From assembly GCF_008369165.1 (NCBI RefSeq), contig NZ_VOBA01000001.1, positions 1,233,630-1,297,629 on the forward strand: a stretch of DNA of 64,000 bases. Reading direction: 5' to 3'. The notes below the pieces were generated by a model, which saw only the letters and a list, made by a program, of their open reading frames with translations, searched no databases and was not told the DNA's origin. The DNA comes from Dietzia sp. ANT_WB102. GTDB taxonomy: Bacteria > Actinomycetota > Actinomycetes > Mycobacteriales > Mycobacteriaceae. Below are positions 28,144-36,323 of the stretch, in pieces (the stretch's first letter is position 1; each line of letters starts with the position of its first letter). The translations under genes were made by a program, and so were the position numbers.

Positions 28144-28189
28144 CACCGGGGGCCGCGGCCGTCTCGACGAGGCGGCCCGGCCCCCGGTG
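28144..28189 (+). terminator. Hairpin between aceA and fadB2
   Basis: A 12-bp stem CACCGGGGGCCG / CGGCCCCCGGTG with an internal smaller stem. It may end or attenuate aceA transcription before fadB2. Confidence 0.6.
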
Positions 28190-28234
28190 GTGTCTGGCAC
28201 CCCACAGATCCCCCTCGAGAAGGACCCAGCGCAG

Positions 28235-29152
28235 ATGAACAGCTCCCGCGACGCCACCGATCCGGTACGGATCACCCGCGTCGGCGTGGTGGGCGCCGGG
28301 CAGATGGGCTCCGGTATCGCCGAAGTGTGCGCCCGCGCCCACGTGGATGTCCTCGTCTGGGAGGCGAACCGGGAGCTGACCATCGCCGGGCGCAACCGCA
28401 TCCTCGAGTCCCTCGACAGGGGAGTGTCCTCCGGAAAGATCACCGAACGTGAACGTGAGCAGGCCGCGCTACGCCTGCGTTTCACCACCGACCTCGGTGA
28501 TTTCGCCGACCGTCAGTTGGTGATCGAGGCGATCGTCGAGGACGAGGATGCCAAGATCGCGGTGTTCCGCGAACTCGACGAGGTCGTCACCGACCCGGAC
28601 GCCGTGCTGGCCTCCAACACCTCTTCTATCCCCATCATGAAGCTCGGCACCTGCACCGTCAGGCCCGAGCGCGTGATCGGCATGCACTTCTTCAACCCGG
28701 TCCCCGTGCTCCCGCTGGTCGAACTGGTGAGCACCCTGGAGACCGGCGCCGCGATCCGTGAGCGGGCGCAGGCGTTCGCCGAACAGGTCCTCGGCAAACA
28801 GGTCGTCCACTCCGCCGACCGCTCCGGGGCCGTCGTCAACGCCCTGCTCGTGCCGTACCTGCTCTCCGCGATCCGCATGGCCGAGTCCGGGTTCGCCACC
28901 CCAGAGGACATCGACAAGGCCATGGTCCTGGGCTGCGCACACCCGATGGGTCCGCTCGCCCTCGCCGACCTCGTCGGGCTGGACACCATCAAGGCGATCG
29001 CCGACTCGATGTACTCGGAATTCAAGGAGCCGCTGTACTCGCCGCCCCCGCTGCTCCTGCGAATGGTCGAGGCGGGCAGGCTCGGCACGAAAACCGACCA
29101 CGGCTTCTACCGCTATGACGCGCCGCGGGCGATGGCACGCGCCGCCCGCTGA
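28235..29152 (+). CDS. fadB2: 3-hydroxybutyryl-CoA dehydrogenase FadB2
   Basis: A 305-residue NAD(P)-dependent enzyme oxidising 3-hydroxyacyl-CoA to 3-oxoacyl-CoA. The Rossmann motif is VGVVGAGQMGSGIAEV, followed by LASNTSSIPI, the catalytic His in GMHFFNPVPVLPLVELV, and a C-terminal helical domain (NALLVPYLLSAIRMAESGFA). It follows aceA as in M. tuberculosis (Rv0467-Rv0468), linking beta-oxidation or butyryl-CoA turnover to the glyoxylate shunt. ATG 28235 has GAAGGAC upstream; an in-frame GTG at 28187 would lie inside the preceding hairpin. Confidence 0.92.
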   Translation: MNSSRDATDPVRITRVGVVGAGQMGSGIAEVCARAHVDVLVWEANRELTIAGRNRILESLDRGVSSGKITEREREQAALRLRFTTDLGDFADRQLVIEAIVEDEDAKIAVFRELDEVVTDPDAVLASNTSSIPIMKLGTCTVRPERVIGMHFFNPVPVLPLVELVSTLETGAAIRERAQAFAEQVLGKQVVHSADRSGAVVNALLVPYLLSAIRMAESGFATPEDIDKAMVLGCAHPMGPLALADLVGLDTIKAIADSMYSEFKEPLYSPPPLLLRMVEAGRLGTKTDHGFYRYDAPRAMARAAR

Positions 29153-29156
29153 GATC

Positions 29157-31547
29157 ATGTCGTCGTCGTCGTCGTCGCCGCCGCCGTCGTCACCTCGCCC
29201 GCCGCTTCCGCACCTGGAACCCGCACGCGCCTCGTCGGTCCTCGGCTACCCGCGCATCGGACCGCGACGCGAGCTCAAACGAGCCCTCGAACGGTACTGG
29301 CACGGTGACGGCACCCGGGCCGAGCTGCTCGCCACCGGCCGTCGCCTCCGCGACGCCACCTGGCACGACTTGCGCGCCAAGGGGCTGACCCAGATCCCCG
29401 GAAACACATTCTCCTTCTACGATCACATCCTCGACGACGCCCTGCTCATGGGTGCGATCCCCGCGCGGTTCCACGAACTCACCCGTGACCTGAGCCCCGT
29501 CGACACCGTGTTCGCGCTCGCCCGCGGCCGCGCCGACGTCTCCCCCCTCGAGCTGGTCCCGCTCCAGGGCACCTCCTACCTCTACCGCCAGCCCGAGTTC
29601 GACGACGCGTCCGAGCTGGGCCTGCGGCCGGACCAGCTTCTCGCGGAGGTGGCGCGGGCGCGCGAGCAGGGATTCGAGATCCGTCCCGTCGTCACCGGCC
29701 CGGTCTCGCTACTGCTGCTGAGCAAGGCCGCGGCCACCGCCGCCCCGGGCTTCCGGCCGATCGACCTGCTCGACCGACTGCTCGCCGAGTACGAGGCGCT
29801 GCTGACCGTGCTCGCCGACGCCGGCGTGACGTGCGTGCAGTTCAACGAGCCGTGCATGACGATGGAACGCACGCCCGACGAGATCGGGGCGTTGCGCCGC
29901 GCCTACGACCGGCTGGCGGCGGCGGCGACGCGGCCGCGGATCCTCGTGGCGGGGGAGTACGGCGACCTCGGCGATGCGCTGCCGGCCCTGGCGGCCACCG
30001 GGATCGAGGCGATCGGCTTGGACCTGGTGCACGGGTGGCGGTCGGCGGCCAACCTCGCGGACGTGCCGGGGCTGCGCGGCAAGCGCCTGTACGCCGGTGT
30101 CGTGGACGGCCAGAACGTATGGCGCACAGACAAGTTCGCCGCACTGGACTACCTGCGCGAGCTGAGGACCGTGTTCGATGACGTGGTGGTGTCGACCTCG
30201 TGCACGCTGCTGCACGTGCCGTACGACGTAGTGGCCGAGCCCGACCTGCCCGAGGAGCTCGCGGACTCGCTGGCGTTCGCGGAGCAGAAGGTCGCCGAGG
30301 TGGTGTCGCTGGCGCACGGTCTCGTCGACGGAGTCTCGCCGCGCTGGCGCCGGCTACCAGAACTGCCCAGTGCGCGCCGCGAGGACGTGCGGGCGCGGAC
30401 CGCCCGGATCGACGACAACGACAAGGTCCGCGCACCGTACTCCGAGCGGGCCGCCCGGCAGGCCGAGCGGCTCGGTCTTCCCACCCTGCCCACCGCGACC
30501 CTCGGCTCGTTCCCGCAGACCGTGCAGATTCGGCGCGCCCGCAAGGACTTGGCGGACGGGCGGATCGACTACGCAAAGTATTGCGACTACCTGCGCGCCG
30601 AGATCGCCTCGGTGATCCGCCTGCAGGAGGACATCGGTCTGGACGTCCTGGTGCACGGCGAGGTCGAGCGCAACGACATGGTGCAGTATTTCGCCGAACT
30701 GCTCGACGGGTTCGCGGCCACGCGCAGCGGCTGGGTTCAGTCCTACGGTTCCCGCTGCGTGCGACCGCCCATCCTGTATGGCGACGTGGCCCGGCCCGCC
30801 CCGATGACCGTGGAGTGGACGGGGTACGCGCAGTCGCTGACCGACCGCCCGGTCAAGGGGATGGTCACCGGACCGGTCACCATGCTGGCCCGGTCGTTCT
30901 GCCGCACCGACCTGGCGCTCCCCGAGGTCGCCGCACAACTGGCGCTGGTGGTGCGCGACGAGGTGGCGGACCTGGAGGCGGCGGGGACGGCGATCATCCA
31001 GATCGACGAACCCGCCATCCGGGAACTCCTGCCGCGCCGCGGCGCGGACCGGCGCGCCTACCTCGACTGGGCCGTGGGTACCTTCCTGCTCGCCTCTGCC
31101 GGGGCCCGCCCGGACACGCAGATCCACACCCACATGACGTACTCGTCGCTGCAGGTGATGCAGGAGGCGATCGAGGAGCTCGACGCCGACGTCACAGCGA
31201 TCGTCGCCACGCGGTCGATCGAGTGGGTGCTCGACGCGCTCACCGGCCACACCCTGACCCGGCAGGTCGCACCCGGGGTGTACGAGTCGCGGTCCGGGTT
31301 CGTGCCCGACATCGACTTACTCCACGAGCGACTGCTCACAGCGGTGGACGCGGTCGGGGTGGAGCGCCTGTGGGCGGTACCCGACGGAGGGCTCAAGAGC
31401 CGCTACACCTGGCAATTGGAGCCGAGCCTGCGCAATCTGGTCACCGCCGCGCGGCGGATCCGACGGGCGGTTGCCCCGGACCGGCGCGGTTCTAATAAGA
31501 TGGGGGGCGAGCAAGTCCCAGGCCACGGGCCCGGGATCGGTAGTTGA
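29157..31547 (+). CDS. MetE-like cobalamin-independent methionine synthase homologue lacking its zinc ligands
   Basis: A 796-residue protein homologous to MetE along its whole length: SVLGYPRIGPRRELK at the start, GEVERNDMVQYFAELLDGF and GWVQSYGSRCVRPP, KGMVTGPVTML and IIQIDEPAI in the catalytic half. The residues that bind catalytic zinc in E. coli MetE are mostly gone: His659 remains, but the partner Cys is Thr661 (HTHMTY), the Glu is Val683 (AIVATRS) and the second Cys is Gly744 (PDGGLKSR). The His of the YDIHSP motif is Arg712. Methyl transfer to homocysteine seems unlikely. ATG 29157, four bases after fadB2, gives a Ser/Pro-rich 28-residue leader from a TCG repeat. No better start exists. 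Confidence 0.85.
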   Translation: MSSSSSSPPPSSPRPPLPHLEPARASSVLGYPRIGPRRELKRALERYWHGDGTRAELLATGRRLRDATWHDLRAKGLTQIPGNTFSFYDHILDDALLMGAIPARFHELTRDLSPVDTVFALARGRADVSPLELVPLQGTSYLYRQPEFDDASELGLRPDQLLAEVARAREQGFEIRPVVTGPVSLLLLSKAAATAAPGFRPIDLLDRLLAEYEALLTVLADAGVTCVQFNEPCMTMERTPDEIGALRRAYDRLAAAATRPRILVAGEYGDLGDALPALAATGIEAIGLDLVHGWRSAANLADVPGLRGKRLYAGVVDGQNVWRTDKFAALDYLRELRTVFDDVVVSTSCTLLHVPYDVVAEPDLPEELADSLAFAEQKVAEVVSLAHGLVDGVSPRWRRLPELPSARREDVRARTARIDDNDKVRAPYSERAARQAERLGLPTLPTATLGSFPQTVQIRRARKDLADGRIDYAKYCDYLRAEIASVIRLQEDIGLDVLVHGEVERNDMVQYFAELLDGFAATRSGWVQSYGSRCVRPPILYGDVARPAPMTVEWTGYAQSLTDRPVKGMVTGPVTMLARSFCRTDLALPEVAAQLALVVRDEVADLEAAGTAIIQIDEPAIRELLPRRGADRRAYLDWAVGTFLLASAGARPDTQIHTHMTYSSLQVMQEAIEELDADVTAIVATRSIEWVLDALTGHTLTRQVAPGVYESRSGFVPDIDLLHERLLTAVDAVGVERLWAVPDGGLKSRYTWQLEPSLRNLVTAARRIRRAVAPDRRGSNKMGGEQVPGHGPGIGS

Positions 31548-31564
31548 CGAAAGAGGACGACATC

Positions 31565-31873
31565 ATGGCCGGTCAGAAGCTCGAGCACACTGGTGCCGCC
31601 ATCGTCGAGGAGTACTACCCGGAGTACGCGACGGAGGTCGCCCCCACCTACCCGCTGTACGCAACCGAGATCTACGTGGGCTCGGTCATCATCCTGCTGA
31701 GCATGACGATGCTGGGGCTGCCCATCACCGCCATCGGCTACTACACCGAGAACGCCGGGGTCTCCCTGGGCCTGGCCGTCGCCGCGGTCGTGGCGACCGC
31801 CGTCGTCTTCCTCGTCGGTCTGTTCGTCTGCATGTACGGCTTCCGCAAGCACGGCCGTCAGGACGCACACTGA
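31565..31873 (+). CDS. Small two-helix membrane protein
   Basis: A 102-residue protein of unknown function. The N-terminal 37 residues are polar, acidic and Tyr-rich (EEYYPEYATEV); two transmembrane helices follow (VGSVIILLSMTMLGLPITAIG and VSLGLAVAAVVATAVVFLVGL, each interrupted here for length), and the tail is short and basic (RKHGRQDAH). ATG 31565 has AGAGGAC upstream. It lies 17 bases after the MetE-like gene and just before the DUF445 gene, so an operon is likely. Confidence 0.65.
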   Translation: MAGQKLEHTGAAIVEEYYPEYATEVAPTYPLYATEIYVGSVIILLSMTMLGLPITAIGYYTENAGVSLGLAVAAVVATAVVFLVGLFVCMYGFRKHGRQDAH

Positions 31874-31962
31874 CGGTCGACCCGGCCGTCGACGCCGGCA
31901 CGCCCGCCCTCAAGGCGGGCGACCCGGCGACCGACGCCGAGCGGAGGTCCGCCCTCCGTCGC

Positions 31963-33171
31963 ATGAAGATGGTCGCGACGGGGTTCCTCGTCGTGGCCGG
32001 GCTGATCTACCTGGTCGCCCAATACGCACTGCACAACGGCGCCGACCCGTGGGTGGGCTACGTCCGGGCCGCCGCCGAGGCGGGGATGGTCGGCGGGCTG
32101 GCCGACTGGTTCGCCGTGACCGCCCTGTTCCGACACCCGCTGGGCATCCCCATCCCGCACACCGCGCTCATCCGCCGTAAGAAGGACCAGCTGGGTACGT
32201 CGCTCGGCGGGTTCGTCGGCGAGAACTTCCTCGATCCCGAAATGGTGAGCGAGAAGGTCCGCAGCGCCCGCATCCCCGAACGTGCCGGTGAGTGGTTGGC
32301 GGAGGACGATCACCGAGCGCTCGCCTCCGACCAGGCAGCCAAGGCCATCCGCTCCGTCCTCGCCGTGCTGCGGGATGACGACGCCGTCGCGATCATCGAA
32401 CGCACCATCGTCGCTCGTATCGCCGAGCCCGAGTGGGGCCCGCCGGCCGGGCGGATCCTCGCCGAGCTCCTCGACGAGGGACGTCACCTGCCGCTGCTGG
32501 ACCTCATGGCCGACCGCGCGCACGGCTGGGTCGAGGCGAATCCGGAGACCGTCGACCGCTGGGTCCGCGAGAAGGCGCCCACCTGGGCGCCCCAGTTCGT
32601 CAACGAGCTGCTCTCCGACCGCGCCTACCGCGAGCTGCGCGAATGGAGCTGGCAGATCAAGGTCGACAAGCAGCATCCGGTGCGGGTCGCGCTGATCGGG
32701 TTCGTCGAAGACTTCGCCCGTGACCTTCAACACGACCCGTCCACGATGGCCAAGCTCGAGACCTTCAAGCAGGAGGTCATGAACCGCGACGAGGTGCGTC
32801 GCGCCGCCGGGTCGGCATGGGCGGCCGCCAAGCGGATGATCATCGATGCCACGGAGGATTCCTCGTCCACGCTGCGGGTCAAGATCGACGACCTGTTGGG
32901 CCGCCTGGCCGACATGCTCGTCGGCGATGAGAAGATGCGGGCCCGCATGGATGACTACATGACCCGCACCGCGCGCTACGTCGCCGAGAACTATGCCGGC
33001 GAGGTGACCTCGATCATCTCCGACACCGTTGAACGGTGGGACGCCGACGAGGCCTCCGACAAGATCGAGTTGCTCGCGGGCAAGGACCTGCAGTTCATTC
33101 GCATCAACGGGACGGTCGTGGGGGCCCTGGCGGGGCTCGTCATCCACATCTCCACCGAGCTCATCTTCTGA
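31963..33171 (+). CDS. DUF445 family membrane-anchored protein
   Basis: At least 402 residues. One N-terminal membrane segment (VATGFLVVAGLIYLVAQYAL), the family hallmark GLADWFAVTALFRHP plus GIPIPHTALIRRKKDQLG, then a long helical cytoplasmic region and a C-terminal hydrophobic helix (GALAGLVIHISTELIF). The function of the family is unknown. The first normal start is ATG 31963, yet similarity-like sequence (DAERRSALRRMK) begins about 10 residues earlier and there is no ATG, GTG or TTG between it and the previous stop. A CTG at 31870 overlapping that stop is a candidate start. Confidence 0.75.
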   Translation: MKMVATGFLVVAGLIYLVAQYALHNGADPWVGYVRAAAEAGMVGGLADWFAVTALFRHPLGIPIPHTALIRRKKDQLGTSLGGFVGENFLDPEMVSEKVRSARIPERAGEWLAEDDHRALASDQAAKAIRSVLAVLRDDDAVAIIERTIVARIAEPEWGPPAGRILAELLDEGRHLPLLDLMADRAHGWVEANPETVDRWVREKAPTWAPQFVNELLSDRAYRELREWSWQIKVDKQHPVRVALIGFVEDFARDLQHDPSTMAKLETFKQEVMNRDEVRRAAGSAWAAAKRMIIDATEDSSSTLRVKIDDLLGRLADMLVGDEKMRARMDDYMTRTARYVAENYAGEVTSIISDTVERWDADEASDKIELLAGKDLQFIRINGTVVGALAGLVIHISTELIF

Positions 33172-33198
33172 GTGGACTGACCGCCGGCCCCGCGCCAG

Positions 33199-33262
33199 TG
33201 TGATGCATTGCACGCAATCACTGTGCACATTGCGCTTGCTGTAGCTAGCACTCCTTGCTAGC
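33199..33262. promoter_or_regulatory. Operator-like motifs upstream of the XRE regulator gene
   Basis: TGTGATGCATTGCACG at 33199 resembles a CRP/GlxR site, and GCTAGC-N7-GCTAGC at 33244 to 33262 is a tight symmetric pair, 46 bases before the gene. Possibly promoter and autoregulatory sites; no expression evidence. Confidence 0.35.
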
Positions 33263-33307
33263 GTTGTGAGTAGGCGATGAGAGACGAACAGCGAGGGAGG
33301 TGACTCC

Positions 33308-33829
33308 ATGGCCGCACAAAGTGGGCACCCCCACGATGGGGCTGCGAGGAACACCAAGCCGCAGGTCGACGAACCGACCGCCGGGACCCTCGCTCGTAGG
33401 AGCAAACCGACCGGTGAGGTCCCGCGGACCAGCGCCCTCCCCGGTCGCAGCGAGTCCGACAAGCGTTCGTCCGAGTCGCAGGACATCGGGTCGTTCATCC
33501 GCGCACAGCGGGAGGCCGCCGAGGTGTCCATCCGGCAGCTCGCCGAGCGTGCCGGCGTCTCCAACCCGTATCTGAGCCAGATCGAACGCGGGCTGCGCAA
33601 GCCGTCCGCCGAGGTGCTGGGTCAGATCGCCCGAGGTCTGAGGCTGTCCGCAGAGGTGCTCTATGCCCGCGCGGGGATCCTCGAGCTCAAGCAGGGGAGT
33701 CCGGTGAGGGATGCCATCCTCACCGCCCCGGACCTCACAGAGCGACAGAGGGAGGTGCTCGTGGAGATCTACGAGTCGTTCCGAGCGAACAACGCGACGG
33801 CAGCCGACCAGGTCGTCGACATTCCTTGA
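33308..33829 (+). CDS. XRE-family transcriptional regulator upstream of hbhA
   Basis: A 173-residue DNA-binding protein. A disordered N-terminal 60 residues precedes an XRE helix-turn-helix: SIRQLAERAGVSNPYLSQIE, with the recognition helix in NPYLSQIERG. The rest, LRLSAEVLYARAGIL and a C-terminal helix, fits the short family of M. tuberculosis Rv0474. ATG 33308 follows GGGAGGTGACTCC, a strong ribosome site. It lies directly upstream of the HbhA-like gene and may control it; the targets are not known. Confidence 0.85.
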   Translation: MAAQSGHPHDGAARNTKPQVDEPTAGTLARRSKPTGEVPRTSALPGRSESDKRSSESQDIGSFIRAQREAAEVSIRQLAERAGVSNPYLSQIERGLRKPSAEVLGQIARGLRLSAEVLYARAGILELKQGSPVRDAILTAPDLTERQREVLVEIYESFRANNATAADQVVDIP

Positions 33830-33908
33830 GGGAATGCCCGACGGCGGCCCGCAGGGCCACGTGACACCGCACAAGAGAACACCCGCATGACACTGACGAG
33901 GAGCCCAC

Positions 33909-35129
33909 ATGACTGACAAGAAGACCACGTCCAAGAAGACGACGTCCAAGAAGACCACCGCCGAGGCCGCAGAGCAGAAGGCCAAGGGCGAGGCTGTGAA
34001 GGCGCAGGCCCTCGAGGGTCCGCTCGGCCAGGCCATCGCCGCCGTTCGCACTCCGGTCTACGCCTACGTGGGGGTCAACGACCTCGCGATCCAGGCCGTC
34101 TCCGGGATGGTCGCGGACCTGCGCCGCCGCGCCGAGGAGGCCGTCACTGACGCGCAGTCCAAGGTCAGCGAGCGCGTCACCGAGGCGCAGAACCGGATCA
34201 CCGAGCGCGTGGCCGAAGCGCAAAACCGCGTCACCGAGGTGCAGAACCGCGTGAACGAGGTCCCCGAGCGCGTCCAGGCCCTGCCCGCCGAGGTCGAGGA
34301 GCTCGTCAACCGCTTCCGCCCAGAGGAGCTGCGCAAGGTCGCCGACGCGTACGTCCAGGTTGCGGCCGGCATCTACGGCGGGCTCGCGGCCCGCGGTGAG
34401 GATGTCGTGAGCCGGCTCCGCGAGGAGAACCCGCAGCTCGAGGCCGGCTTGGCCCGCGTCAACGAGCAGGTCGCCCGCGCCGCCGGTGCCGTCGAGGAGC
34501 AGGTCGAGCTGGGCGAGGAGGCCCTCGGCACCGTCGCCCGCCAGACCCGCACTATTGGTGTGAAGGCCGCCGGTCGCGTCTCCAAGAGTGCCCGCCAGGC
34601 GGCCGAGGCCGCCGGTGACGTCGCCGAGTCGGCGGCGGAGCGTGTCGACGAGGTGGCTGACAGGGTCGACACGACCGCGATCAAGGCTGCTGTCCGCGTC
34701 GACGAGGCTGCGGGCAAGGCCGCCGACCGCGTCGACGAGGCCGCCTCCGCGGTGTCCGCCGAGGTTGCGCGCGGCACCGCCGAGGTCGAGGCCCGCACGG
34801 CTCCGACCAAGAAGGCGCCGGCGAGGAAGGCTGCCGCCAAGAAGGCTCCGGCTAAGCAGGCGCCCGCCAAGAAGGCCCCCGCCAAGTCGACGACGACCAC
34901 CGAGGCCACGACGTCAACCGCCGCCAAGCCGACCGCCGCCAAGCCGACTGCAAACAAGCCGACTGCAAACAAGCCGGCCGCGACCAAGCCGGCTTCCGGT
35001 AAGGCCGAGTCGAGCACGCCGGCCGGAGGCGACTCGGACGCCCCGTCGCCGATGGAGCTGGCGTACAACGATCCCGCGCTGACCACCGCGGACACCCCGC
35101 TGCCCCCCGCGGGCACGGACCGCATCTGA
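33909..35129 (+). CDS. hbhA: HbhA-like heparin-binding / histone-like protein with extended Lys/Ala/Pro tail
   Basis: A 406-residue protein, twice the length of mycobacterial HbhA (about 199). A Lys-rich start (TDKKTTSKKTTSKKTT) precedes a long coiled-coil region with repeated TEAQNRITERV-type heptads (about residues 75 to 125) and VDEAAGKAADRVDEAA repeats (230 to 285). The C-terminal third is a basic PAKKAPAKK repeat with TAAKPTAAKPTANKP tracts, typical of heparin- or DNA-binding tails. Surface adhesion, lipid-body binding or nucleoid binding are all described for relatives. It has no signal peptide. XRE regulator upstream, strong terminator downstream. Confidence 0.82.
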   Translation: MTDKKTTSKKTTSKKTTAEAAEQKAKGEAVKAQALEGPLGQAIAAVRTPVYAYVGVNDLAIQAVSGMVADLRRRAEEAVTDAQSKVSERVTEAQNRITERVAEAQNRVTEVQNRVNEVPERVQALPAEVEELVNRFRPEELRKVADAYVQVAAGIYGGLAARGEDVVSRLREENPQLEAGLARVNEQVARAAGAVEEQVELGEEALGTVARQTRTIGVKAAGRVSKSARQAAEAAGDVAESAAERVDEVADRVDTTAIKAAVRVDEAAGKAADRVDEAASAVSAEVARGTAEVEARTAPTKKAPARKAAAKKAPAKQAPAKKAPAKSTTTTEATTSTAAKPTAAKPTANKPTANKPAATKPASGKAESSTPAGGDSDAPSPMELAYNDPALTTADTPLPPAGTDRI

Positions 35130-35186
35130 CACAGCGGCACGTAAGACAGCGGCGCTTGAGAGCGCAACGCTGAAGACTGCGGCATC

Positions 35187-35226
35187 GACGCCCCGGCCCC
35201 TTCCTTCGGGAAGGGGCCGGGGCGTC
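35187..35226 (+). terminator. Terminator after the HbhA-like gene
   Basis: A perfect 18-bp stem GACGCCCCGGCCCCTTCC closed by a TTCG tetraloop. Very stable. Confidence 0.9.
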
Positions 35227-35315
35227 GTGCATTCCTCCCGGGCGCCCGTTCGAGGTCAGGACGCCGTGAACATCGACACACTTCGGTGTCGAAGGGGCCG
35301 ACTACACTGGGCTAC

Positions 35316-35597
35316 GTGATTGACACACTTCCCGGGACGTGGGGCATGGTCCAACTGGCTATCCAGGGCGCTCTCGTCGTGTGGGCACTGGTCGGTGTTG
35401 TCCTAGCCGTCCTCCCGCCGGCAGCGGCGTACTCGGTCGAGGGCAAGTGGCCCAAGCCGGCCTGGATCGGGATTTGCGCGGTTGCTGCCCTCATGTTCGC
35501 GATCCGGCCATTGGGGTTCCTCAGCATCATCGCCATGGTCGCGGTGGGCGTGTTCTTCGCTGACGTTCGACCTGCGGTCGGCGGACGGCGCAGGTGA
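35316..35597 (+). CDS. DUF2516 family small membrane protein
   Basis: About 93 residues with three hydrophobic segments: LAIQGALVVWALVGVVLAVL, AWIGICAVAALMFAI and FLSIIAMVAVGVFFADV, then a basic end GGRRR. M. tuberculosis Rv0476 is the likely counterpart, at the same place after hbhA. The start is uncertain: GTG 35316, ATG 35346 or a GTG at 35286. The stop overlaps the GTG of the MerR gene by four bases, so the two are coupled. Confidence 0.7.
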   Translation: MIDTLPGTWGMVQLAIQGALVVWALVGVVLAVLPPAAAYSVEGKWPKPAWIGICAVAALMFAIRPLGFLSIIAMVAVGVFFADVRPAVGGRRR

Positions 35598-36304
35598 AAC
35601 AGTCGGAGACCGGGCCGCTGCAGCGGATCGAGGAGCTGGCCGAGGACTCCGGCACCACGGTGCGCAACATCCGCGTCTATCAGGAGCGGGGACTGCTACC
35701 GGCGCCCAGTCGCCGGGGCCGCACCGCGTTTTACGGGCCGGCCCACAAGCATCGCCTGAACCAGATCCTCCGTCTGCTCGACCGCGGCTACACATTCGCC
35801 ACGATCGAAGAACTGTTCATCGCGGAGCGCCACGGATTCACGCTCACTGAGTTGCTGAACGTGGAGACCGTCTTGCCGGAGCGGCGCTCCAGCAGCCCCC
35901 GGCGTCGAATCCCGCGTGGCGGTGTGGAGTCCGTGGCGGGATTCGAGTTCGGGGAGGACCTCCTCGAAAAGGGATCGGCCATCGGCTTGACCAGCGAATC
36001 TGGCGCGGCCGGCCACTTCTTCGCGGACCGCTACATGTACGAGTTGTTCCGCGAGCTCATCGTCCTCGGGGTCGGTGAGGAAGGGATCGGCAAGATCGGC
36101 CGCCTGTTCCTCGAGGGGCAGAGCACCGCGGCCGAGGCGCTCGAGGTCCTCGTCCAGACCATGAGGGACGCCGGGATGGAGCAGTCCGTCATCGTCAAAC
36201 GGGTCTCGGGGATCATGCCCCGGGCTGGTGCCGCCGCCCGACTGATCTTCCTCTCGGCGGCCCAGACCCTGCTCACCGAGCGGTACGGCTTCCCCGAGGA
36301 CTGA
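35594..36304 (+). CDS. MerR-family transcriptional regulator
   Basis: A 236-residue regulator. The N-terminal winged helix-turn-helix reads QRIEELAEDSGTTVRNIRVYQERGLLP, followed by the wing GRTAFYGPAHKHRLNQILRLLDRGY. The C-terminal effector domain (from about residue 90) lacks the Cys cluster of metal-sensing MerR proteins, so an organic ligand or protein partner is more likely. GTG 35594 overlaps the previous stop. It converges on purU with only 19 bases between. Confidence 0.85.
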   Translation: MKQSETGPLQRIEELAEDSGTTVRNIRVYQERGLLPAPSRRGRTAFYGPAHKHRLNQILRLLDRGYTFATIEELFIAERHGFTLTELLNVETVLPERRSSSPRRRIPRGGVESVAGFEFGEDLLEKGSAIGLTSESGAAGHFFADRYMYELFRELIVLGVGEEGIGKIGRLFLEGQSTAAEALEVLVQTMRDAGMEQSVIVKRVSGIMPRAGAAARLIFLSAAQTLLTERYGFPED

Positions 36305-36323
36305 CCTAGTCGATCACGACGAT

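Noticed and set aside
26610-28205. 531-residue minus-strand frame opposite aceA
   Set aside because: Mirror image of isocitrate lyase codons without domain features.
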